A DNA stretch of 64,000 bases from JAWKTV01 sp041398905 (GTDB lineage Bacteria; Planctomycetota; Planctomycetia; Planctomycetales; Planctomycetaceae). Below are positions 1 through 9,108 of this stretch, in pieces; within the stretch, counting starts at the first letter, position 1, and every line of letters starts with the position of its first letter. The DNA is taken from the NCBI GenBank assembly GCA_041398905.1, contig JAWKTV010000005.1, positions 124,001 through 188,000 of the forward strand, read 5' to 3'. The notes under the pieces are model-generated. The model made no database searches. It worked only from the letters and a program-made list of their open reading frames with translations, and was not told the origin of the DNA. Position numbers and translations under genes: made by a program.

Positions 1-722
1 AACAGTCGCACGGCGGGAACGTACAGTCGCGGCGGCATCACCAGCTCAATCGATTCCATCCACTCGGTGATCGTCATCGAGCCGTACTCGAAATCTTCAA
101 TTCCCGTGTCGATCCCGTTGACGATGATCGTGTTCGGCGCCACGACCACCGGAGCGAACGAATCGATCGTGTAGGTCGCACTGGCGAGGAGCCCGGGCGC
201 CGACGCGTTGCGAATGTAGATGTAGACGAACCTGTTGTCGTCGTCGAGCGGTGTCCAGTCGGCGAAGTCGGCGATGCCATCCGTCGCTTCACCGGCGACA
301 GAGCTGCGGATGACCACTCCCCGACCCAGCCCCTCGGTATTCACGTCGGCGTAGTGATACGAGCCCTGCGGGTTATCGTAGACGGCAAAATCATCGTTCG
401 TCGACACGATGGTGCCACCATCGGTGCTGGTTCCGCCGGTGAACCCGCCGCTCGTGACGACGTCCAGCGAGAAGCCGCCATCGATATAGATCGCATACTG
501 ACCGACGCGCGCCGGCCCGGTGAGGACATCCAGCGTGTCTGGCGTCGCCGCGTAGTTGAGCGTCACCTCACCCGAGACCGTCGCGCCGAATTGGGCCGTA
601 TTGGTCGGCGTGCCCGTGGTGGACACCAGCGTCCCTTGAAAAGTGAACGTCTGCTGCTGGGCGTCAGCGTTCGTTGCCAGCAGAGTCAGTAAGAGAAGAC
701 TCAAACATGGGCGCAGCTTCAT
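1..722 (-). CDS. Secreted hypothetical protein, 3' end beyond the left edge
   Basis: The ATG at 720-722 opens a frame of at least 240 codons that is still open at base 1, so the C-terminus is missing. Residues 1-21 form a typical signal peptide: MKLR, then a run of Leu/Ser/Thr, ending NADA before QQQ. The mature part is rich in Gly, Thr, Val and Asp and looks like a beta-strand exported protein, starting with TFTFQGTLVSTTG. I do not recognise a catalytic motif. Exported proteins of this kind in Planctomycetota often end in a sorting signal, but the end cannot be seen here. The next gene on this strand ends at 967, leaving about 245 bases between them. The frame and signal peptide are seen directly; the extracellular or periplasmic location is inferred. 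Confidence 0.6.
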   Translation of the reverse strand, partial: MKLRPCLSLLLLTLLATNADAQQQTFTFQGTLVSTTGTPTNTAQFGATVSGEVTLNYAATPDTLDVLTGPARVGQYAIYIDGGFSLDVVTSGGFTGGTSTDGGTIVSTNDDFAVYDNPQGSYHYADVNTEGLGRGVVIRSSVAGEATDGIADFADWTPLDDDNRFVYIYIRNASAPGLLASATYTIDSFAPVVVAPNTIIVNGIDTGIEDFEYGSMTITEWMESIELVMPPRLYVPAVRL

Positions 723-966
723 AACGACAACTCCGGGATCGTAACCAGGGGACGTGAGGGAAAGACGACTGGGCGGAAGCTCCCCGGAAGAACGGCGAAT
801 GCGCTGGGGAGACAACGCCAGTCCGGATCGTACGCACACCGAAAGGCCACGGTCAATCGACAACTCTCACGATGTGTCCGATCACGTCCAAAGACTTCAC
901 GAACCGAGCCAGCCGGCGAGCGGCATGCAGCACCTCGTTAATGCAACGATCCGCTTTGGCAACGCC

Positions 967-3536
967 TCAGCGGGGCTCGATCACCACCCAGTTGATGCAG
1001 GTGTTCGTCGCTCCTTCCGGCAGCCCGATTTCCAGTGTCAGGCGTTCGTCGTCGACCTGAACGTCACAACTCGACTCCAGGAAGCCGCCGGCGGGGGTCG
1101 TCACATTCCGCATGAGCGGCTCGCCCTCGACGGCGACGTTTTGTCCAACCTGCTCATGGCCCGAATCCCCGACGCACACCGTCACGCGGTAGTTGCCGGC
1201 GGGCACGGCCAACTCCCACACGTCATGCGTGCGGGTGAACAGGAACGAGTCTCGCAGAGGTTCCGGCAGCAAGTTGCGCTGCCGGTGCTGCGTGGAAAGG
1301 TCGCGTCGCCAGCCGCAGCCTCGATCGGCATCCCAAAGCTCGCCACGGTCAAGCCGCCAGCCCTCCACGGCCGCGACCGTCGGTCCGCCGAATTTGACGC
1401 GGATCGCATTCGCCGACTCCAGCAACTCAGCGGCGGGCAGGCCATTTTCGTTGGCGGGAAGTTGCCAGCCGAACCAACTGTGTTCGGCCGGATCGAACAA
1501 CAATGCATCGAGTTCATCGGGCCGACCATCTTGATCGGCGTCGCCGGGACTGAGGCGCACCCAGGGCTTGAGCGGCCGCACCATCACCGACCGCCACCAG
1601 AGACTGGCGAACTCCCCGCGCGTCATTTCGCCGCCCGTGATACCGAGATCAATTTCAGTCGCCAGTTGCTCCTGCGTTCGCTCGCGGATGGACCACATCC
1701 ACTCCGGAGTCGCCGGGTCGTTCGGTCGAAAGTCGATCTCGCGGGTCCCACGGGCAGCATCCGGCGGGCCGCCAGTTGCTGTACCGCCACAAAGCAAGTC
1801 GCGTCCGGTTCCAAGTCGCGAAACGGCCAGAGCATGACCGGTTCGACGGCGTCGTCCGCCGCGTCTCCACGCGTCGCCAACCCGCCCCACACTTCGCACA
1901 GCAGGTTGCGATCGTAGGTCAGCTCGCGCGGCTCTTTGCCATGTCGCAACGCGACTGCCGCGATCGCGCCGCCCGCCTGCCCGATCGCCATGCTCTGATC
2001 GTGCAGCCGCAACGCCGAACTGACGATGCTCGAATACCCCAGATTCTTCTGACCGCCCAACAGCCCGTTGACTTCAACAGGCACCAGACTGCGGAGCGGA
2101 AGCAGACACCGGCCGCTGTAGGGGGGCCCCCAGGTGCGGCCCGCGCGAAACGCGGTGGTCCAGGGACCGTCGGTACGTCCTTCGTCCAAAAACTCTCGGC
2201 GAGTCGGGTGAAAGTCGTACTCGAATTGCCAGCAGGCGATTCCGTCATGCGGCATGATCGTCGCGAAGTCGGTCGAGCGTCCGCCAAACCCGGTCGTCTC
2301 CTGTTGCACCAGCATCTTCATCGCCTTCAGCCGCAGCGATTCACGGATGTATGGCTTCGGTGGACAGCGGTCACTCGTGTCGAACTCATCGGTCAATTCA
2401 AAGCGACGGAAGCTATGTGTCGGGTCGGGCATCGCGTCGTGTACTTCGGTCTGCAGGTAGTGCAGAAACCCCAGCGAGAACTGCTTCGCATCCTCAAACA
2501 CGATCCGCCGCTGGGCGGCCGTCATTTCCACAATGTTCTTCCGCGACGCCCCCGCCTCGGCCGCTTCCCAGCCTCCACGACATGCCCGGGGAGGACATCC
2601 AATGGGTAATCAAACGCCGGAAAGCACAACAGCAGCATGTCGGGATGCGTCACCTCCGCCAAGTTGTACCGGTCGATCAACCGCCGACTCTCATACAGCC
2701 ACAGTGGATCCTTCGATAGCGCTGCGACCGATAGCTGCGTGGGTCGTATCGCGTTGGCCGGGGTATCGGGCGGTAATCGTCCGTCTCCCGCAGCACCAGG
2801 CAGTAGGTGATCGGATTCATGTCGGTCAGTGGATAGCCTTCCCGTTGTTCGGGAGCGAGCGGCTCACCGTACTTCGATTTCAAGTCCGGGCCAAACTCGT
2901 AACCGGCCCCGGACAGCCGAATCACATCGCCCCAGTCCGACGCATCGATCGTGAGCCTCGCGGTCACGTTCAGCCGGTCCGCAGGGTCGTCGACCGCCAC
3001 GAAATGGACCGTCGTCACCCGCTTCGTCGCCGGATCGACATCGACCGACTCCGCGTGGTACCCGGAGTGAATCGAGAGCCGCCCCGACTCGACGGCTGGT
3101 GCGACAAGTTCCTCGAAGACGGCCGCTGCATCCGCGGGTCGACAGGTCGTGATGACCCGTGTGTTGCCCGGTCGCGCGCGACCGTACCGGGCCAGGTTGC
3201 GGGCTTCGATCCGGTCGATGACCTCCTTGAACAGCCCGTGCCGCGGAAAAGGCGTCGTCTGATCGTACCCTTGAGGACCACGATTCTCGTCAATCGCACC
3301 CAGTGCTTCGGACGAGAACTGGCCCCCAGCCAGGCGGTGTCGTTGACGATCGCGATCGACTCGTCCCCCATTCGAGCCGCCTGTACCGCCGCTGCGCAGC
3401 CCGACTCGGTTCCCCCTACCACGAGCAGATCGACATGTACCGCCCGCTCTCCAGCGGTCGCGTAAGTCGAAGTCGCCGCAACAAACAGCAGCATGGACGA
3501 ACACGATATGACGCCCCACACGTTCGCCCACCGCAT
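967..3536 (-). pseudogene. FAD-dependent oxidoreductase (planctomycetal secreted type), four frameshifts
   Basis: The start is the ATG at 3534-3536, preceded by an AAGGGGGG ribosome site. A signal peptide ends near YATAGE, followed by the dinucleotide-binding motif VVGGTESGCAAAVQAA, placing it in the FAD_oxidored family. The protein would be about 860 residues. The C-terminal third (WELAVPAGNYRVTVCVGD onward) looks like a carbohydrate-binding or malectin-like beta domain and ends NWVVIEPR. The frame shifts near 3323-3327 (C5), about 2730, 2567-2569 (CCC) and 1747-1749 (CCC). Each shift equals loss of one base, and adding a base to the run restores a sensible protein at three of the four sites. 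Sequencing error is therefore likelier than decay. Substrate unknown; relatives are usually exported. It lies 98 bases downstream of dprA on the same strand. Confidence 0.75.
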
Positions 3537-3634
3537 CTTGCCCCCCTTGGTACCAATCTTGAAACCTGATCTGGGCAATGCCGGGCCTGACAGACATCCG
3601 CCCTTTACCGCCGCTGCGGAAAGCTCCCCTTCGC

Positions 3635-4747
3635 TCAATGACTGACCCGCATGATCAACCCGCCCGGCAGTCGCTTCACCAGCCGCCGCATCTCCAGCGC
3701 CGTCAGCGTCGCCAGCACGCGCGACGTCTCCAGTTCGACCCGTGACAGAATCAGGTCGACCGGCTGGGGCTGAGTCTCGATGGCTCCCAACACAGCACGC
3801 TCCTGTTCGTTGAGGACCAGCTCCCGCGGCGTCAACACGACATTGTCGGCGTCGACCTGCACCGGTGAAGGCAATGGACCCAGCTCCTCCAGCACGTCAT
3901 CCACCGACCGGGCGAGCGTGACCCCGTCACGAATCAGATCGAGGCAGCCGTGACATTCGGGATTGTCGATCTGTCCTGGAATCGCAAACACCTCCCGCCC
4001 TTGCTCGAGCGCGTGCCGGGCCGTGTGCAGTGAACCGCTCTGGCGACCCGCTTCGACGATAATCACACCACGGCACAGTCCCGCGATGATCCGATTGCGC
4101 TGCGGGAACACCCCGCGCGTCGGACCACGATCAACGGGTGCTTCGCTCAGTAGCGCCCCGTGTCGCGCAACCTCATCGGCCAGCACCCTGTGCTCGGGCG
4201 GATAGATCGATCCGAGTCCAGTCCCGAAGACGGCCAGCGTTCGCCCACCCGCACCGAGCGCCGCCCGGTGCGCCGCCCCATCGATTCCTCGCGCCAGGCC
4301 ACTCACGATCGTGAAGCCCGCGCGGGCCAGCGCCGCCGCGAATCTCTCCGCCTGTTGTCGGCCATAGTGAGTACAACGCCGCGTTCCGACAATCGCGATC
4401 GCCAAGGAATCGCACGGCTGCAACTCACCACGACTGTACAGCACCTGAGGGGGGTCGCAGATCTCCCGCAGCGGTCCAGGGTAGCGGTCGTCGTCCTGCA
4501 GCAACGGGGTGATCCCGAGTTCTTCGCAGCGGCGCAACTCCGTCTCGGCGACATCGGAGTTGCGGGCTTTCGTGATCTCGACGGACAACTTCGCGCCGAC
4601 GCCTGGCACCTCCAGCAGGTCCGTCCCGCTGGCACTGAGCACCGCGGCGGGCGAGCCGAACCGTTCGAGCAACAGCATCTGCAGCCGCGGACCCACGCCC
4701 GCCACCGAATTCAGCCGAATCGCGTCGAGCAGTCGATCATCGGACAT
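3635..4747 (-). CDS. dprA: DNA processing protein DprA
   Basis: 370 residues, full length. An N-terminal helix-hairpin-helix region (VPGVGAKLSVEI) precedes the Rossmann-like DprA/Smf core with VGTRRCTHYGRQQAE, SGLARGIDGAAHRAAL, TGLGSIYPPEH and FPQRNRIIAGL. The C-terminal 60 residues form the winged-helix domain (LGAIETQPQPVDLILSRVEL). DprA loads RecA onto incoming single-stranded DNA during natural transformation and is cytoplasmic. No other competence gene is nearby; downstream on the same strand is the broken FAD oxidoreductase. The start is the ATG just upstream of DRLLDAIRLNSV. I see no strong Shine-Dalgarno, so the exact start is less sure than the identity. Confidence 0.95.
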   Translation of the reverse strand: MSDDRLLDAIRLNSVAGVGPRLQMLLLERFGSPAAVLSASGTDLLEVPGVGAKLSVEITKARNSDVAETELRRCEELGITPLLQDDDRYPGPLREICDPPQVLYSRGELQPCDSLAIAIVGTRRCTHYGRQQAERFAAALARAGFTIVSGLARGIDGAAHRAALGAGGRTLAVFGTGLGSIYPPEHRVLADEVARHGALLSEAPVDRGPTRGVFPQRNRIIAGLCRGVIIVEAGRQSGSLHTARHALEQGREVFAIPGQIDNPECHGCLDLIRDGVTLARSVDDVLEELGPLPSPVQVDADNVVLTPRELVLNEQERAVLGAIETQPQPVDLILSRVELETSRVLATLTALEMRRLVKRLPGGLIMRVSH

Positions 4748-5177
4748 GGCTGCGACTCACACGCTGGGCGGAACGTTGCGACCAGTGATCGTAGTCAAGA
4801 TGCGATCGGGCCAACAATCCTCACGCCTCGAACGAAACCGCCGCTCATCCGGTCTTCGGCCCGCTTCGCCACCCGTGGGGGTGTGGGCGGGCGGCTCAGT
4901 TGCAACGGGGGAAGCAGGACCTGTTGGCAACCCGCGACTGGTGGTGCGACTCACTCCCCCACCTCCGCTGGCGAGTGGCCACGTGTTGTCAAAGTCACTG
5001 CCGGGGAGAGGGTGAAGTGGAACACGCGCGACATGAACTGCGGCGACGCGATGTGGGCGGGACTGGGCCGCGACCGGGAATGGCTCTCGTTGCGTCGTTC
5101 ACAGCGGCGCCGATGGCATCACCACCAATCTGCGACCGCACTCGAACGGTACACTGACGATTCACCGCCGGCTGGCT
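4748..5177. other. Intergenic region, no gene recognised
   Basis: 430 bases between the divergent starts of dprA and the ABC ATPase gene. Open frames here are short, low in recognisable motifs and mutually overlapping, as expected in GC-rich noncoding DNA. It must hold both promoters, but I cannot point to convincing -35/-10 boxes. Confidence 0.5.
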
Positions 5178-6195
5178 ATGATTCCGGACATGCCCGCCAT
5201 TCTCGCACAGCACCTGACCAAAACGTACCGCGTCTACCAGAAGCAGGAAGGGGTGCTCGCATCGATCGCCGGCCTGTTCAGGCGGGAATACAAGCGGGTC
5301 GAGGCGGTTCGGGACGTCAGCTTCGAGATTGACGAAGGGGAGATGGTGGCGTTCCTTGGGCCGAATGGTGCCGGGAAAACAACCACCCTGAAACTGCTGG
5401 CCGGGCTGATCGTTCCGACCAGCGGCGAAGCGGAAGTGCTCGGTTACGTTCCCTGGCAGCGGGACAACGCCTATCGTCGCCGCTTCGCGCTGGTGATGGG
5501 GCAGAAGAACCAGTTGTGGTGGGACTTGCCCGCTCAGGAGTCGTTCCGGCTGCACAAGGAGATCTACCGCATCGATCCTCAGCAGTTCGATCGGCGGGTC
5601 GATGAACTGACTTCGTTGATGGAGGTCAAAAAGCTCGTCGGCCAGCCGGTTCGCGAGCTGTCGCTGGGGAGCGAATGCGGATGGAGTTGATCGCGCTGCG
5701 CTGCACAGCCCGGAGGTGTTGCTGCTGGATGAGCCGACGATCGGACTCGACGTGGTCTCACAACGAAAGGTGCAGGACTTTCTGAAGTTCTATCAGGCGG
5801 AGCGGCGAATCACCGTGCTGCTGACGAGCCATTACATGAAGGATGTGGAAGCGCTCTGTCGACGGGCGATCATCATCAACGAAGGAGAAGTGAAGCACGA
5901 CGGGCCGCTTGCGGACATTGTCGATCGCTTCAGTCAACACAAGGTGATCGCCCTGCAGTTCGCGGGGAGCGATGTGCCCGACGGTCTGGAGGAGTTTGGA
6001 CGTGTGTATGACGTCGCGCCGCCGCGGGTGAAGCTGGAGATTCCGCGGAGGAAGATCGGCGACGTGCTGACGACGCTGCTCAATCGCTACACGATCGAGG
6101 ATGTCGCCGTGCAGGAGCGGCCTCTCGAAGAGGTGATTGCGGAGATGTTCGTGGAGACGACCCGCCCTGCTCCGGTGACGGCCGCCGCGCAATAG
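5178..6195 (+). pseudogene. ABC-2 type exporter ATP-binding protein, frameshifted
   Basis: Nucleotide-binding domain of an export-type ABC transporter. Walker A is FLGPNGAGKTTTLKLLAG, the Q-loop is VMGQKNQLWWDLP, the signature begins LSLG, and Walker B with D-loop is VLLLDEPTIGLDV, followed by the switch His in LLTSHYMKDV. The long WWDLPAQESF segment and the C-terminal 80 residues match the daunorubicin/COG4586-like subgroup. The frame is lost inside the signature motif near 5668 (one G missing from GGGG) and again near 5690; restoring both bases gives LSLGERMRMELIA and then the Walker B frame. It is probably one intact gene of about 340 codons. Such ATPases usually sit beside one or two membrane permease genes, but none is adjacent here. 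Start at 5178 or the in-frame ATG at 5190. Confidence 0.85.
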
Positions 6196-6235
6196 GGCCG
6201 CCGCCCGCCGCCTCCAATTCGCGAACACGGCACTG

Positions 6236-7747
6236 TCATCTCGCGAGCACGATCAGCCCCTGCATGACCAGGAACACCGCCAGCGGCCCGAAGGTGGCGA
6301 CCCAGATCGCGATCATCAGCCGATGGAAGCCGCGACCGCTCAAGCGGCGAACCTCGATCTGTGGTTCCCGCGACATCGGCGGGTCACTCGCTGATGCGAC
6401 GTCCTCCCAGATTCGCCGCACCTGCTCGACGCGGCCCGACTGCTCCCCGGCCGTTGACAGCTGATCCGCGTCCGCTTCAATCAAAACGATGGCATCGGAG
6501 CCGACCTGTGACAGGCTGCGCCGCAGGCGGGACTGCGCCGATTCGGTGAGCATCGCGTCGGCATTCTGGAAGTCGTCGTTCCAGAGGATTGTCTCCTCGA
6601 CAGTCGCGCGGCGTTCGAGCCGGTCGCGGGGATCGGCGAGCTTGCCGAACAACAGGCCCAGGCAGGTTCCCAGCAGTGCCCAGGTCAGCACACCGCAACC
6701 GACGGCCGTCATCTGGGATTTGAACTCGCTCCGCTCCGACAGCCCGCCAGGCGCGATCGCGACGGTGCGTTGCCGGCGGAGCGATTCGCGGAAGGCGGCC
6801 TCAACGGCGAACAGGTCTCCCAACTGTCGCCAACTAACGCGGCGCCAGCCGTCTTCCGCGCTGATGTCAGGACGAGTTGCCGTGGCGGCGTTAGTGCTGT
6901 CGGACGGGGCCGCGGTCGATCTGCCGGTGCGATCGATTCTGGAAAGGAAGTCGTTGAGACAGCGGTCGCGGGGCGACTGCTGCACGATCGGGATCTTCTG
7001 CGAATTGACTTCCAGCGATGTCGCTCCGTCCTGAACACCTGACAGGCGGGCAGTGGTCTTCGTGCCGGTGATGTCGAGCGACCATGAGGCTGACGGACCG
7101 GTTTGCAGCCGCCAACTGGCCTCCGCCAGCCCGATTCCGCTCAGCGTGATGGTTGTCTGCCCGGCGTCGTCACCAGCGACGTCCATCTGCAGCGCGGTGG
7201 CCTTGCGGTAGTCTCCGCCGATGAGCATCAGCAAGTCCGCGTCGTGCAGAAACAGTTCGCGGACGGTCTCCGGTTGCGAGCGGCCGCCGGCGGCATCGGC
7301 CGGATTCGTGCGTTCCATCCGCAGCAGTCGCAGGTCCCCCAACTCGCCGCGGCGAAAGCATTCGATGAGTTCGACAATCGCTGGATCGTGTCTGGCGAGC
7401 AGCGCCGGCGTCACGAGCTGTTCGACGTTCACCTGGTAGTCGAGGGTCGCGATTCCCGTCGAAGTTTGCGCGGCGTGCGGGAGCACCAGTAGCGGCAGGC
7501 GTTCTGCGAGGAACTCGGCCTGTTCGGCCGCTTCGCGACTTGTTCCGCCGATGATCGCAGCGGAGAGTCCGTCCAGGTTGAGCTGGCTCTGCCAGTCGGC
7601 GACGCGGTGGGCTTGTGGAGCGAGGGACTGTAGTTCGTCACCCAGGTGTTCCACGGCGCAGATCGCGGCGATCTGGTGCCCCGTGGCGATCACCCGCTTC
7701 GACCAGTCAATGAGTTCCGGGTCATCCCCGACGATCAGCAGGTTCAT
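6236..7747 (-). CDS. Gfo/Idh/MocA-like protein with C-terminal membrane anchors
   Basis: The start ATG (7745-7747) overlaps the mutM stop in an ATGA arrangement and is preceded by GGAGAAG, so the two are translationally coupled. About 503 residues. The N-terminus MNLLIVGDDPELIDWSKRV and the following 250 residues resemble the Rossmann plus alpha/beta fold of Gfo/Idh/MocA oxidoreductases. The glycine motif is degenerate (VGDDPE) and the usual EKP motif is not evident. Two hydrophobic segments lie in the last third: GCGVLTWALLGTCLGLLFG and, at the very C-terminus, a segment ending FLVMQGLIVLA. It may be a membrane-anchored dehydrogenase relative or an inactive sensor. A role in DNA repair is not implied by the sequence; the link to mutM is positional only. 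Confidence 0.55.
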   Translation of the reverse strand: MNLLIVGDDPELIDWSKRVIATGHQIAAICAVEHLGDELQSLAPQAHRVADWQSQLNLDGLSAAIIGGTSREAAEQAEFLAERLPLLVLPHAAQTSTGIATLDYQVNVEQLVTPALLARHDPAIVELIECFRRGELGDLRLLRMERTNPADAAGGRSQPETVRELFLHDADLLMLIGGDYRKATALQMDVAGDDAGQTTITLSGIGLAEASWRLQTGPSASWSLDITGTKTTARLSGVQDGATSLEVNSQKIPIVQQSPRDRCLNDFLSRIDRTGRSTAAPSDSTNAATATRPDISAEDGWRRVSWRQLGDLFAVEAAFRESLRRQRTVAIAPGGLSERSEFKSQMTAVGCGVLTWALLGTCLGLLFGKLADPRDRLERRATVEETILWNDDFQNADAMLTESAQSRLRRSLSQVGSDAIVLIEADADQLSTAGEQSGRVEQVRRIWEDVASASDPPMSREPQIEVRRLSGRGFHRLMIAIWVATFGPLAVFLVMQGLIVLAR

Positions 7748-8640
7748 CGCTGCTTCTCCTGAGGGGACGGGGGGCGGGAGCGGGGCAGTCGTTGACAGAC
7801 GGGGCAGTGAAACGTCGACCGCTGCGCCTGGACGGATCGCAGAACTGCGCCGCGCCGACAGGTGAGGCACCGTTCATCCGCGCGGGCGTAAACACGATGG
7901 GCGTTCTGGTAGCTGCCGTTCTGGTTGAGGGCGTTGCGGTAGGTGCCGTCGCCGAGCGTCGAGCCTTCATACTTTATCGCTGTCAGCAGCACCTCATCGG
8001 TTGCCAGTTGCAGCCGGGCGATTTCGGCCCGGGTGAGTTGATTAGCGGGCCGTTCGGGGTGGATGCGGGCGACGTGCAGGATTTCGCTGGCATACAGGTT
8101 GCCGATACCGGCGACGAGCGACTGGTCGAGCAGTGCGACCTTGATCGGTCGAGCGGTGCGTGCGAGTTGCCGGCTCCAGGTCTCAACGGACAGTCCGATC
8201 GGATCGGGGCCGAGTTTCCCGCCGTTCGCGAGCTGATCCAACTCGGCAGGGTCCAGGAGTCGCACGGTGCCCAGGCCCCGGCGGTCCCAGAACCAGAGTT
8301 GCTCAACGTTTTGTTCGCCGCCCGCCGACCGGGGCGCCAGTTGCCATTTGATCCTGAGATGCTCGACTGACGGCGGATCGGTGACAAGCATCAGCCCGGT
8401 CATCCGCGGCTCGATGACGAACGCGTCGCCGCTGTCCAGGGTGAGCACGACCCGCTTCGCCAGTCGCCGCACCTCGGTCACACGTGCCCCCCTCGCTCGG
8501 CGGGCGATGTCGCGGATTCCAGGTGTGAGTGTGATCGGTCGCCTCGAGCAGGGGCAGGCGCGGACCTCGGCGATGATCCGCCCTTCGACGTGAGGGCGAA
8601 TCCCGCGGACCATCGTTTCGACTTCGGGGAGTTCTGGCAC
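7744..8640 (-). CDS. mutM: Formamidopyrimidine-DNA glycosylase (Fpg/MutM)
   Basis: 298 residues. It begins with the invariant PELPEVE, in which Pro2 (after Met removal) is the Schiff-base nucleophile and Glu3 is catalytic. The beta-clamp Lys62 (RLAKRV), the helix-two-turn-helix region (GIGNLYASEILHVARIHP) and a C-terminal zinc finger (CLTCRRG ... FHCPVC) are all present. It excises 8-oxoguanine and formamidopyrimidines from DNA and nicks the resulting abasic site. The stop codon overlaps the start of the next gene on the minus strand, so the two form a tight pair. The tail after the zinc finger is about 15 residues longer than in most Fpg proteins and is basic and Pro-rich. Confidence 0.96.
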   Translation of the reverse strand: MPELPEVETMVRGIRPHVEGRIIAEVRACPCSRRPITLTPGIRDIARRARGARVTEVRRLAKRVVLTLDSGDAFVIEPRMTGLMLVTDPPSVEHLRIKWQLAPRSAGGEQNVEQLWFWDRRGLGTVRLLDPAELDQLANGGKLGPDPIGLSVETWSRQLARTARPIKVALLDQSLVAGIGNLYASEILHVARIHPERPANQLTRAEIARLQLATDEVLLTAIKYEGSTLGDGTYRNALNQNGSYQNAHRVYARADERCLTCRRGAVLRSVQAQRSTFHCPVCQRLPRSRPPSPQEKQR

Positions 8641-9108
8641 GTTGGTCGAGCGGTCGTGGTGAGCCGTGCTGTTGAAAGGGGTGCGTTGAGTGGGGGCGGG
8701 CGAGAGCGGATTCCCACAATCGGTCCGGGTCGACTGGTTTCGGTGTTGCGAGTGCGGCCTGCGCGAGCGTTACATTCGTTACAACGTGACTGCGCCGCCG
8801 AGTGCATTCTAGCGGGTATGCACGATGTTTCGACGTCTGGGAGACACCCTGCGGGCGTTCGCGGGTTTTGCGGGAATCGTCTTGACGTTCGTAACACGCA
8901 GGACGATTCTACCCGATAAGCCCTGTTCCCCGTGCCGGCTGGCTCGTGGAGCGGTAGTGTATTGCAGCGGTGGCGGAGAGCAGTCGCCCTCGCCCTGCTC
9001 GCCAGCCAGAGATCCAATCGCCCGATCGGGTGCCAACCGACTCCCCGAGTGTCCACGGGAAGTCAACTTCAGCAGTCGCGCCGTGTCTCACGGTCAGGAG
9101 TGGAATCC
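8641..9108. other. Divergent intergenic region with candidate promoter and palindrome
   Basis: 468 bases between mutM (minus) and the DUF1598-like gene (plus). A perfect 8-base inverted repeat, GAATCGTC at 8874-8881 and GACGATTC at 8902-8909, flanks a good -35-like TTGACG (8882-8887). A weak -10-like GATTCT lies 17 bases downstream (8905-8910). This could be a promoter with an operator for the plus-strand gene, but the -10 match is poor. No gene is seen. Confidence 0.3.
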
